Shown here piece after piece: positions 16,790 through 24,744 of a stretch of 64,000 nucleotides of DNA. The position numbers were made by a program, and so were the translations under genes. The stretch spans positions 1 through 64,000 of the forward strand of contig SHVY01000001.1 of NCBI GenBank assembly GCA_009694045.1, written 5' to 3'. This stretch comes from Alphaproteobacteria bacterium (GTDB lineage Bacteria; Pseudomonadota; Alphaproteobacteria; SP197). A model generated the notes under the pieces. The model had not been told where the DNA came from and did not search any database. It saw only the letters and a list, made by a program, of their open reading frames with translations. The stretch's first letter is position 1. Every line of letters begins with the position of its first letter.

Positions 16790-19700
16790 GGAAAGGTCGT
16801 GGCTCCACGCAGGAACAGCCCCAGCAGCGGGGGAACCACGGCGAGGGTAAGAACCGCCGACAGCGACAGGCCGCCCACCACCACCGATCCCAGGCCGCGA
16901 TAAAGTTCCGATCCGGGTCCCGGCACGATCACCAAGGGCAGCATGCCGGCCACACTGGTCAGGGTCGACATGAAGATCGGCCGCAGACGGTCGTACGTGG
17001 CGGCGAGGATCGCCGCCTCCGGACCCATGCCCTCGTTGCGCCGATGGTGCAGGGTCTGGTGCACCAAGAGGACCGCGTTGTTCACCACCGTGCCGACCAG
17101 GACGATGAAGCCGAGTTGGGTCAGCATGTCGAACGGCTGCAGCACGAACAGGTTCAGGACCGCGAGCCCGGCGACCCCCCCGGCGGTCGCGAGCGGCACC
17201 GACAGCATGATGATGAGCGGATAGAGGAAGCTCTCGAACAGGATCGCCATCACCAGGAAGACGACGGCGACGCCGATCAGGAAGTTGATCTGCATGGCGC
17301 TCCAGGCGCGGGCCAGCTTGTCGGCGGTGCCGGACAGCGTCAGGCGCACGCCGGGCGGCAGCCCGGCCTCGCGCAGGGGCGCGATGACGTCGCGCTCGAC
17401 CCGCAGGATGGCCTCCTCCAACGGCATCGCCGCGGCCGGACGGATCTGCAGCGTCACCGTGCGCTCGCGCTCCTCGCGGCGGATGATTTGCGGCCCTGCC
17501 GTGACGGTGACCCGGGCCAGGGATTCGACCGGTAGGACTTCGCCAGACGGCGTCACCACGGGCAGCCTGCCGATCTCCTGGGTCGAGCCGACCCGCCCGC
17601 CCGGGCTGCCGAGCAGCACGTCGAGCCGCTCGCCCTCGAATTCGGATTCCGTCACCAGAAGCCCGTCGTTGAAGGCATCGATGCTGGCCGCGAGGTCTCC
17701 GGCGCTGACCCCGGCATCCGCCAGGCGAACCCGGTCGGGCTCCACTCTGATCTCGGGGGCCCCGAGATCGAGCCCGGGATTGGGCCGAACCTGGTGGCCG
17801 TCGGCCAGCGGCAACGTCGCGACCACGAGCCCCATGGCGCGGCCAGCCAGCGCGAAGATCGTGTCGAGGTTCGGCCCGCTGATGTCGAGATCGATCGAGC
17901 GGGCGCCGCCGACGTTGCGACCGAACAGCGAGGCCTGCCCGACGAAGCCGAACGTCCCGGGCTCGCGCCGGATTGGCGCGGAGAGGATCGGCGCCAGCTC
18001 CCTGGCCCGCGCCGGGTCCAGGGCCGTGGCGCTGATCCACGAGCCGCCGGGCCTCGCGATGATGAAGAAGTTGTCGATCAGCGGCTGGCCGTCGGCCGAT
18101 TCCGTCGGGCCGCCGGCTGTGCCCCAGAACGGCCGGATTTCCCCCTCGATGCGGGCGGCGATGCCATCGACGGCCGCGAGATTGTACCCGGGCGGCGCCT
18201 GGACCGAGCCGAACACCATGTTGCGGTTGCCTTCCGGCAGGTACTCGAGCCCCGGCAGGAACAACCAGGTCATCAGGGCCGTGGCTCCCGTCAGGCTCGT
18301 CACCAAGAGGATCGCGAAGGTCCGGCTGCGGATCGCCGCGCGGGTGATGGCCATGGTCGCGGCGGCGAAGCCGTCGGCGAACGCGTCGATGATCGGCAGG
18401 CGGATCGGCGCGGGCGTCGGACCCTTGCCGAGGAGCCGCGCCGCGAGCGTCGGGATCAGGGTCGCCGCCATGACCAGGGCAAGGACATTCGACACGGCGA
18501 TCGCCACGGCGATGTCGCGGAACAGCTGCCCGACCTCGTCGGTCATGGCGAGAATTGGCACGAAGACCGCGACCGTGGTCAACGCCGAGCCCAGCACCGC
18601 GCCCCACACCGCGCGGGTCCCCACCTCCGCCGCCGTGACCGGGTCGGAGCCCCGTTCGCGCTGGCGAAAGATGTTCTCAATCACGACGATGCCCGAATCC
18701 ACCAGCATCCCGACCGAAAACGCGATCCCGGCCAGGCTCATCACGTTGATGGTGCGCCCCAGCGCCGTCATCGCCACGAAGGTCCCGACGATCGAGACGG
18801 GAATCGCCAGGCCCGCCACCGCCGTAGCACTCGCCGAGCGCAGGAACAGCAGCAGCATCGCCGCCGCCAGGACGCCGCCCTGCCAGATGTTGTCGGTCAC
18901 CAGTCGGATCGCCGACCTGACGTAGGTCGTCTCGTCATAGGTCTGCGTCATCGTCAGACCCGCATCCGGCAGCACGCCCCGCGCCATGTCCGCGACCGCG
19001 ACGCGCACGCCGTCCATCACCTCAAGGACGTTGGCCCCGGTCTCGCGCACAACGTTGAGGGCGATCGCGGGTTCGCCCCGCACGCGCATGAACATCTCGG
19101 TGTCGCGCAGATCGAAGCCGACCTCGGCGATGTCGCCAACGAGCACCCGACCGATGCGTGACGACACCGCGTCCTGCCCGCTCCGCAGCACCACCTGATC
19201 CACGTCGGCGAGGGAACGGAAGCTCCCCTCGGCCCGCACCACGTAGCGCCGCTTGCCCTCGTCCACGTAGCCGGCGGTGGCGGAAGCATTGGCGTCGCGC
19301 AGCGCCGCGCGAACTTCCGAGATGGTCAGGCGATACCCCGCCATGCGGTAGGGATCGACCACCACCCGCACCTCGCGGCCGCTGCCGCCGAACACATTGA
19401 CCCGGGCCACCCCGGGCACCCGCTCCAGGCGATCCTTGATCACGTCATCGACGAAGTCGCCGTAGGCGATGATCGGCCTCTGGTTGCCCGCCGCCGCGCG
19501 CAGCATGAACCACGCGATCGGGCTGTCCTCGTTGCCCGCCGCCGAAAGGGTCGGCTCGTCGACCTCGTCGGGATAGTCGGCGATGCCGTCCAGGCGGTTG
19601 GCGACCAGCAGCAGGGACCGATCCATGTTGCGGTCCAGCGCGAACTCGAGCGTGATGCTGGCGCTGCCGGGCCGCGCCTGGCCCGAGATGCTGGTCACCC

Positions 19701-19926
19701 CCTCCAGCCCCCGCAGCGCGTCCTCCTGGCGCAGCAGGATCTCCCGCTCCACATCCACCGGCGAGGCGCCCCGCCAGGTCGTATCGATGGTGATGATCGG
19801 CTGGCGCACGTCGGGGGCGAGCTGAATCGGAATGCGCGCCAACGCTAGCAGCCCGAACAGCACCAGCAGCAGCACGCACGCCATCACCGCGGTCGGTCGC
19901 TGGATCGAAAGGCGGATCAGGTCCAT
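16786..19926 (-). CDS. RND-family efflux transporter permease (AcrB/MdtB-like)
   Basis: At 1,046 residues it has full RND length with the expected plan: one N-terminal helix ('RPTAVMACVLLLVLFGLLAL'), a large periplasmic domain, six helices, a second periplasmic domain and the last helices. TM4 carries 'VDSGIVVIENIFRQRERG', retaining one of the two neighbouring acidic residues used for proton coupling (VDD in AcrB) and a Ser in place of the second. It would pump amphiphilic compounds from periplasm to outside with an adaptor and a TolC-like channel. The adaptor gene lies upstream, separated by an SDR gene and repeats; no outer-membrane channel gene is in the window. Confidence 0.92.
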   Translation of the reverse strand: MDLIRLSIQRPTAVMACVLLLVLFGLLALARIPIQLAPDVRQPIITIDTTWRGASPVDVEREILLRQEDALRGLEGVTSISGQARPGSASITLEFALDRNMDRSLLLVANRLDGIADYPDEVDEPTLSAAGNEDSPIAWFMLRAAAGNQRPIIAYGDFVDDVIKDRLERVPGVARVNVFGGSGREVRVVVDPYRMAGYRLTISEVRAALRDANASATAGYVDEGKRRYVVRAEGSFRSLADVDQVVLRSGQDAVSSRIGRVLVGDIAEVGFDLRDTEMFMRVRGEPAIALNVVRETGANVLEVMDGVRVAVADMARGVLPDAGLTMTQTYDETTYVRSAIRLVTDNIWQGGVLAAAMLLLFLRSASATAVAGLAIPVSIVGTFVAMTALGRTINVMSLAGIAFSVGMLVDSGIVVIENIFRQRERGSDPVTAAEVGTRAVWGAVLGSALTTVAVFVPILAMTDEVGQLFRDIAVAIAVSNVLALVMAATLIPTLAARLLGKGPTPAPIRLPIIDAFADGFAAATMAITRAAIRSRTFAILLVTSLTGATALMTWLFLPGLEYLPEGNRNMVFGSVQAPPGYNLAAVDGIAARIEGEIRPFWGTAGGPTESADGQPLIDNFFIIARPGGSWISATALDPARARELAPILSAPIRREPGTFGFVGQASLFGRNVGGARSIDLDISGPNLDTIFALAGRAMGLVVATLPLADGHQVRPNPGLDLGAPEIRVEPDRVRLADAGVSAGDLAASIDAFNDGLLVTESEFEGERLDVLLGSPGGRVGSTQEIGRLPVVTPSGEVLPVESLARVTVTAGPQIIRREERERTVTLQIRPAAAMPLEEAILRVERDVIAPLREAGLPPGVRLTLSGTADKLARAWSAMQINFLIGVAVVFLVMAILFESFLYPLIIMLSVPLATAGGVAGLAVLNLFVLQPFDMLTQLGFIVLVGTVVNNAVLLVHQTLHHRRNEGMGPEAAILAATYDRLRPIFMSTLTSVAGMLPLVIVPGPGSELYRGLGSVVVGGLSLSAVLTLAVVPPLLGLFLRGATTFP

Positions 19927-19983
19927 GGACGGCCCGTGAGCATGCGAGTCCTGCTCATCCTGAGCCAGGCTGGCGCTGCATGG

Positions 19984-20820
19984 TCACGTCGCGGCGAAGG
20001 TCTCGTTCATCCGGGCCCACCAGGCGTGTTGCTCGGCCATGGTGCGGCCGGCGATCATGCCGCCGTCGACCACCAGGTCGTGGGCCGTGACGAAGCGCGA
20101 CTCGTCGCTCGCCAGGTAGAGCGCGGCATTGGCGATGTCCACGGGCATCCCGGTCGTCGGCAGGGCCTGGCTCCTGGCGAACTGGGTCGCCAACGCCGTC
20201 AAACCCCGATCCACGTTGGCGGGGCTTCGTTGCTCGGCGTTGAGAAAGATCGGCGTGACGATCAGCCCGGGCGAGATCGCGTTCACCCGGACGTTGTGCT
20301 CCGCCACTTCCAGGGCGACCGAGCGCGTGAGGTGGGCAACGGCCGCCTTGGCCGCGTTGTAGACGTGCGGCCCATAGCCGTGGCGATGGCCGGCGATGCT
20401 GGCGTTGTTGATGATGCTGCCGGATTTCTGCCGTCGCATGTGGGGCATGGCGTGCTTCATGCCGAACAGCACGCCACCGACCAGCAGATTCATGTCGTAA
20501 TGGAACGCGGCCGTGTCGATATCCTCGATAGCCCGGCCGGCGGTGCTGTCGCCCGCGTTGTTAAAGAGGACATCCAGCCGGCCGAAACGATCGATCGCGA
20601 AGGCGATCAGGTTCGCGACATCCTCCTCCTTCACCACGTCCGCCGCGCGGAACGCCGCGTTAGCGCCCAGCGCCGCCGCGAGCTCCGCGCCCTTGCCCCG
20701 GTTCCGGCCGGAGATGACGACCTTCGCCCCTTCCTCGTGGAACCGCTGCGCCGTCGCAGCACCGATGCCGCTGGTCGATCCGGTGATGACCGCCACCTTG
20801 CCGTCGAGCCTGCCTGTCAT
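19984..20820 (-). CDS. SDR-family NAD(P)-dependent oxidoreductase
   Basis: The 278-residue classical SDR has the cofactor motif 'TGSTSGIGAATA' at residue 13, 'NNAGD' near residue 88, a Ser in 'NNASIAG' and the catalytic 'YNAAK' near residue 158. The C-terminus 'HDLVVDGGMIAG' is typical, with about 20 extra residues. It would oxidise or reduce an alcohol/ketone in the cytoplasm. It stands between the RND pump gene and its adaptor on the same strand, which suggests either a shared transcript or an insertion into the pump operon. The substrate is not evident. Confidence 0.88.
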   Translation of the reverse strand: MTGRLDGKVAVITGSTSGIGAATAQRFHEEGAKVVISGRNRGKGAELAAALGANAAFRAADVVKEEDVANLIAFAIDRFGRLDVLFNNAGDSTAGRAIEDIDTAAFHYDMNLLVGGVLFGMKHAMPHMRRQKSGSIINNASIAGHRHGYGPHVYNAAKAAVAHLTRSVALEVAEHNVRVNAISPGLIVTPIFLNAEQRSPANVDRGLTALATQFARSQALPTTGMPVDIANAALYLASDESRFVTAHDLVVDGGMIAGRTMAEQHAWWARMNETFAAT

Positions 20821-20889
20821 GACATCCTCCTGATTGATGTTCGCGATTTAAGCAGGGTTTCGTTGGCGCCGTTACACCACAGTTTGTCA

Positions 20890-20977
20890 CCCCCGCTTGT
20901 CATCCCCGCGCAGGCGGGGGTCCATGGGCCACGCGACGGAACGGCCGCCCTGGATTTCCGCCTTCCCGGGGGTGGTG
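20890..20977. repeat. Imperfect palindrome of the 'VIPAQAGVHGP' class
   Basis: The DNA contains TCATCCCCGCGCAGGCGGGG followed by TCCATGG, and then TGGATTTCCGCCTTCCCGGG in inverted sense. One frame reads 'VIPAQAGVHGP', familiar from dispersed palindromes of proteobacterial genomes. It lies in the 20821-21145 gap, which holds this palindrome and the adjoining family C repeat and no recognisable gene. Confidence 0.6.
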
Positions 20978-21001
20978 GCAGCCTGATCCCCAGTTCGCCC
21001 G

Positions 21002-21169
21002 CTAGAGCACGTTCCGTTCATGGTGACCCGCCCCTCTCCTTTTTCCTCCCGCAAAGGGGACGCATGGATCATTTCTTGCTTCTCCCCTCCCCTTGCGGGA
21101 GGGGACGGGGGAGGGGGAGGGGGAGGTGGCCGATCCAACCCTAGTCTACGTGGTCAGAACGCCCGCTAG
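21002..21169. repeat. Family C repeat, copy 2
   Basis: The element starts CTAGAGCACGTTCCGTTCAT and ends near CCGCTAG. It shares with copy 1 the segments GACCCGCCCCTC, GGATCATTTCTTGCTTCTCC, CTCCCCTTGCGGGAGGGG and GTCTACGTGGTC. Its right terminal repeat has decayed. It overlaps the 3' end of the small ORF at 21146-21364. Confidence 0.7.
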
Positions 21170-21364
21170 TCCCGCGAGCCCCGCCGGGTCGGCGCCGAAC
21201 TCGCCGCCCATCTCGACCACCGTCGTCGAACCGAACCGCAACAGCGAGGCCAGGCTGTACTGGAGGCTCGCGCCCGCGTCCTTGAAGCCGAACAGGATGC
21301 GGTGGCTCACAGCGTCGAAGGCGACGATCCAACGGCCCGTGATCTTGGTCGTGGCGGTCCCCAT
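21146..21364 (-). CDS. Small hypothetical protein (72 aa)
   Basis: The ORF begins six bases after the stop of the efflux adaptor gene on the same strand, with codon use like its neighbours over the first 55 codons. It encodes 'MGTATTKITGRWIVAFDAVS' followed by a mildly hydrophobic middle. I do not recognise a family. The last part (about eight codons) and the stop are contributed by the family C repeat, so the original C-terminus may have been altered. It could be a minor partner of the efflux system or a chance ORF. Confidence 0.4.
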   Translation of the reverse strand: MGTATTKITGRWIVAFDAVSHRILFGFKDAGASLQYSLASLLRFGSTTVVEMGGEFGADPAGLAGLAGVLTT

Positions 21365-21370
21365 GGCCCC

Positions 21371-22534
21371 TCAGAAGCTCACGGCCTGACCCGGGGCAAG
21401 CCGTTCGTTGCCGCGCACGATCACCGCATCGCCCTCCCGCAGGCCGTCCAGCACCTCGAATCGGTCGCCGGTCGCGGGCCCCAGCACCACCAGCCGCTTG
21501 TCCGCCTGGCCGGCGGCGGCGACGAACACCCAGGACGTGGTCGTATCGCGCAGGATGGCATCCTTGGACACGGTCAGAACGCGGCGCGACGGCCCCACCG
21601 GCAGGGCCACCTCGACCGATTGGCCCGCGGCCAGGCCCGCGCCCGGCGGCGCGGCGAAGGCCAGGCGGACCGGGCGGGTTCGCGTCATGGAGTTCTCGTC
21701 GGCGATGACCGCGCGCACGGTCGCCGTCACGGTAAGGCCGGGCGCCAGGTCCACGCCGACCTCCAGACCGGGTGTCACGGCGGCGAGCCGCTCGGCCGCG
21801 ACCTCGGCCTCGATCTCGAGCTCGGTATCGTTCAGCAGCGTGACCAGGGCGTCGCCGCTGTCGACGTAGGCGCCGATCTCGACCGCGCGAATGACCACGA
21901 CCCCGTCGTAGGGGGCGAGGATGCGGGCATCAGCCACGTCGTCGTCGGCCATGGTCAGGCTGGCGCGGGATCGCTCGATGGCGGCGCGCGACCGGCCGAT
22001 CGCGGTCGCGGCCTTGCGCTTGCCGGCGACCGCCTCGGCGACCAGGCTTTCGGCGACCACGATCTCCTGCTTCAGGTCGTCGTAACGGGCCTGGGAGAAC
22101 GCCGCCGAGTTCACCAGCTTCTCCAGGCGGTCCAGTTCCTGCTGGGCGGCGGCGACCCGGGCCTTGGCGGTGACGATGGCGGCGGCGGCGATGGCTTCGT
22201 CGGCTTCGGCATCGGCCAGTGCCGCCTCGCTCTCGGCGACCTCGGCCGCCGCCAGGGTCCGCATCCCCTGCAGGTGCCCGATGTCGAGGGTGGCGATCAC
22301 GTCGCCTTGGCGCACATGGTCGCCGACGTCGACGTCGAACTCGGCCACCAGTCCCGCCACCCGGGTCGAGACCTCGCCGCGCTGCCGGGCGACCAGGCGG
22401 CCGAGCACGCGCACGGTCTCGGCCATGTCCTCGACCCGGACGGCGTCGACCGCGACCAGCGCCGCCTCCTCGGCCAGCGCGGTGGTCGCGCAAGCCAAAA
22501 GACCGCCAAGAACCGCAAGGGCGCCTCGGACCAT
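21371..22534 (-). CDS. RND efflux periplasmic adaptor subunit (HlyD/AcrA family)
   Basis: The 387-residue protein starts with a signal peptide ('GALAVLGGLLACATTALA'). A biotinyl-lipoyl half-motif ('VSTRVAGLVAEFDVDVGDHV'), a long Ala/Glu-rich coiled-coil hairpin (residues about 95-200), the second lipoyl half ('ARILAPYDGVVV') and a beta-barrel/membrane-proximal part follow. This is the domain order of membrane-fusion proteins. It should link the RND pump (16786-19926) to an outer-membrane channel. It is divergent from the deacetylase-like gene and is the first gene of the minus-strand efflux region. Confidence 0.9.
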   Translation of the reverse strand: MVRGALAVLGGLLACATTALAEEAALVAVDAVRVEDMAETVRVLGRLVARQRGEVSTRVAGLVAEFDVDVGDHVRQGDVIATLDIGHLQGMRTLAAAEVAESEAALADAEADEAIAAAAIVTAKARVAAAQQELDRLEKLVNSAAFSQARYDDLKQEIVVAESLVAEAVAGKRKAATAIGRSRAAIERSRASLTMADDDVADARILAPYDGVVVIRAVEIGAYVDSGDALVTLLNDTELEIEAEVAAERLAAVTPGLEVGVDLAPGLTVTATVRAVIADENSMTRTRPVRLAFAAPPGAGLAAGQSVEVALPVGPSRRVLTVSKDAILRDTTTSWVFVAAAGQADKRLVVLGPATGDRFEVLDGLREGDAVIVRGNERLAPGQAVSF

Positions 22535-22621
22535 GATCGGCCCAGTCTACACGTGGGTGGCCGCGGTGGCCGCCGCTGAAATCGCTGGCGACGCCCCGGC
22601 GATTGGCGGACAGTCCGGTGC

Positions 22622-23548
22622 GTGACGACCCTGCTCTTCACCCACGCCGCCTGCCTGGATCACGATCCGGGCCTGCGCCACCCGGAGCGCCCGGCGCGCC
22701 TCGCCGCGGTGTTGCGGGCGCTGGACGACCCCGCGTTCCGCGCGCTCGACCGCCGCGAGGCGCCGCGCGCCACCATGGAGCAGTTGGGCCGGGTGCACCG
22801 TCCCGATTATGTCGACCAGGTTCTGGCGAGCACCCCCCCGCAAGGCTGCCTGCACCTGGATCCGGACACCGCGATCTCGCCGGGCTCGGACCAGGCGGCG
22901 CTGCGGGCGGCCGGCGCCGTATGCGCGGCGGTCGATGCCGTCGTGGCGGGGGAAGGTGCGAACGCCTTCTGCGCGGTCCGCCCGCCGGGCCACCATGCCG
23001 AACGCGGGGCCGCCATGGGCTTCTGCCTGTTCAACAACGTGGCGGTGGGGGCCGTCCACGCCCAGGCCGCGCACGCGATACGGCGCGTCGCCGTGGTCGA
23101 CTTCGACGTGCACCACGGCAATGGCACCCAGCACATGTTCGAGCACAACGTCGACCTGCTGTACGCCTCGACCCATCAATATCCGTACTATCCGGGAACC
23201 GGCGCGGCCGAGGAAACCGGCATCGGCAACATCGTGAACGTGCCCTTGCGCGCGCACAGCGGCAGCCGGGAGTTCCGCACCGCCTTCCAGCGCACGATCC
23301 TGCCCGCCCTCGACGGCTTCGCCCCCGATCTCCTGATGATTTCGGCGGGTTTCGACGCCCACGTGGCGGACCCGCTCGCCAACCTCGCCCTCGACGAGGC
23401 CGATTTCACCTGGGTCACGACCGAACTCATGGCCGTCGCCCGGCGCCATTCCGGGGGTCGGATCGTCTCGACCCTCGAGGGCGGCTACGACCTCGGGGCC
23501 TTGGCTTCGAGCGCCGCCGCCCACGTCGCGGCGCTGCTGGCGGCCTAG
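22622..23548 (+). CDS. Histone deacetylase family (class II-like) amidohydrolase
   Basis: The 308-residue protein has the zinc-site motifs of the deacetylase superfamily: 'RPPGHHAE' near residue 120, 'GFCLFNNVAVGA', 'DFDVHHGNGTQ' near residue 162 and 'ISAGFDAHVADPL' near residue 240. Bacterial members include acetylpolyamine amidohydrolases and acetoin-utilisation AcuC-like proteins, so the substrate may be an acetylated polyamine or lysine. The start is a GTG because no upstream ATG is in frame. It precedes xseB-ispA-dxs on the same strand. Confidence 0.88.
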   Translation: MTTLLFTHAACLDHDPGLRHPERPARLAAVLRALDDPAFRALDRREAPRATMEQLGRVHRPDYVDQVLASTPPQGCLHLDPDTAISPGSDQAALRAAGAVCAAVDAVVAGEGANAFCAVRPPGHHAERGAAMGFCLFNNVAVGAVHAQAAHAIRRVAVVDFDVHHGNGTQHMFEHNVDLLYASTHQYPYYPGTGAAEETGIGNIVNVPLRAHSGSREFRTAFQRTILPALDGFAPDLLMISAGFDAHVADPLANLALDEADFTWVTTELMAVARRHSGGRIVSTLEGGYDLGALASSAAAHVAALLAA

Positions 23549-23574
23549 GCCTGTACGACCCGGTCGAAGGCCGC

Positions 23575-23580
23575 TATGGT
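23575..23580 (+). promoter_or_regulatory. TATGGT -10-like box six bases before the xseB ATG
   Basis: GCTATGGT lies six bases before the ATG, so a transcript starting at normal distance would begin at the start codon. The same box and spacing occur before pyrD (48798-48803), and a similar box occurs before the EamA gene. No ribosome binding site is seen between the box and the ATG. Confidence 0.4.
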
Positions 23581-23586
23581 CGCGAC

Positions 23587-23838
23587 ATGGCGAAGGAAAA
23601 GACCGCCGCCCCGATCGAGGGGATGAGCTTCGAGGACGCGCTGGCCGAGCTCGAGGGTATCGTGCAACGCCTCGAGCGGGGCGAAGGCAAGCTCGACGAC
23701 GCGATCGCCGCCTATGAGCGCGGCGTCGCCCTGAAGCGCCATTGCGAAGGCAAGCTGCGCGAGGCCCAGGCGAAGATCGAGAAGATCGTGCTCGCCCCCG
23801 ACGGCACGCCCCGGGCCGAGCCCCTGGCGTCGGGCTGA
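23587..23838 (+). CDS. xseB: Exodeoxyribonuclease VII small subunit
   Basis: The 83-residue protein contains 'MSFEDALAELEGIVQRLERG' (first Met of the core at residue 13) and 'LDDAIAAYERGVALKRHCE', the coiled-coil signature of XseB, at normal length. Several small subunits bind each large XseA subunit to form the nuclease that degrades single-stranded DNA. The large subunit is not in the window. The order xseB-ispA-dxs-tlyA is a well-known conserved block, and xseB ends three bases before the ispA start. Confidence 0.95.
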   Translation: MAKEKTAAPIEGMSFEDALAELEGIVQRLERGEGKLDDAIAAYERGVALKRHCEGKLREAQAKIEKIVLAPDGTPRAEPLASG

Positions 23839-23841
23839 GGC

Positions 23842-24729
23842 TTGAACGCGATCCAGTACCAGCTCGGCGAGGTCGCGGACAGGGTCGAGGCGGTCCTGGA
23901 CGCCCTCCTTCCCGCCGGTGGCACCCTGGAGCGGCCGCTCAACGACGCCATGCGCTACGCGGCCCTTGGCGGCGGCAAGCGGCTGCGGCCGTTCCTGGTG
24001 GTGGCCGGAGCGCGCCTGTTCGGGACGCCGGACACCCGCGCGTTGCGCGCCGCCGCGGCCGTCGAGATGATCCACTGCTATTCCCTGGTCCATGACGACC
24101 TGCCGGCCATGGACGACGACTCCTTGCGCCGGGGCCGGCCGACCTGCCACATCGCCTATGGCGAGGCGACGGCGATCCTCGCGGGGGACGGCCTGCTGAC
24201 CCACGCCTTTACCGTCATGGCGGACCCGGCGACCCACCCGGACGGCGGGGTGCGGGCCGATTTGGTCGCGGGGCTCGCCGGTGCCGCGGGGCCGCTCGGC
24301 ATGGTCGCCGGGCAGATGATGGACATGAACGTCGGCTTCGGACCCCTCGACGCCGCTCGGGTCCAGCGGCTCCAGGCGCTCAAGACCGGCGCGCTGATCG
24401 CCTTCGCGGCCGAGGCCGGGGCAATCCTCGGGCAGGCCGGGGCGGCCGATCGCGCGGCCCTTGCCGCCTATGGCCGCCAGCTCGGGGCCGCCTTCCAGAT
24501 CATCGACGATGTGCTTGACGCCACGGGAAGCGCGGCCAAGATGGGCAAGGCCGTTGGCAAGGATGCGGAACAGGGCAAGGCGACGCTGGTCGCCGCCCTG
24601 GGTCTGGATCCGGCGCGCGCGGCCGCCCACGAGGCGGCGGACCGGGCGATCGCCGCGCTCGACTCCTTCCGCGAGCCCGCCGATCCCTTACGCGCGATCG
24701 CGCGTTTCGTCATCGATCGTGAGACCTAG
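23842..24729 (+). CDS. ispA: Polyprenyl synthetase, farnesyl/geranyl diphosphate synthase type
   Basis: The 295-residue protein has the first Asp-rich motif 'DDLPAMDDD' near residue 84, 'GGGKRLRP' near residue 43 and the second Asp-rich motif 'IIDDVLD' near residue 220. These bind the allylic diphosphate through Mg2+. The extra two residues in the first motif are typical of bacterial short-chain (C15) synthases. It uses isopentenyl diphosphate from the MEP pathway whose first enzyme, Dxs, is encoded next. The start is a TTG at 23842; no ATG is available upstream in frame. Confidence 0.93.
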   Translation: MNAIQYQLGEVADRVEAVLDALLPAGGTLERPLNDAMRYAALGGGKRLRPFLVVAGARLFGTPDTRALRAAAAVEMIHCYSLVHDDLPAMDDDSLRRGRPTCHIAYGEATAILAGDGLLTHAFTVMADPATHPDGGVRADLVAGLAGAAGPLGMVAGQMMDMNVGFGPLDAARVQRLQALKTGALIAFAAEAGAILGQAGAADRAALAAYGRQLGAAFQIIDDVLDATGSAAKMGKAVGKDAEQGKATLVAALGLDPARAAAHEAADRAIAALDSFREPADPLRAIARFVIDRET

Positions 24730-24744
24730 AGAGAGGAACGCCCC

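Noticed and set aside
15218-18607. 1,129-residue minus-strand ORF suggesting a pump-ligase fusion
   Set aside because: Only the last 523 residues (from 16789) have homology; the rest is antiphase RND DNA. The ATGA overlap shows two separate genes.
20821-21145. Hidden gene or small RNA in the gap before the SDR gene
   Set aside because: The gap consists of known-type palindromes; no coding frame or clear RNA gene was seen.
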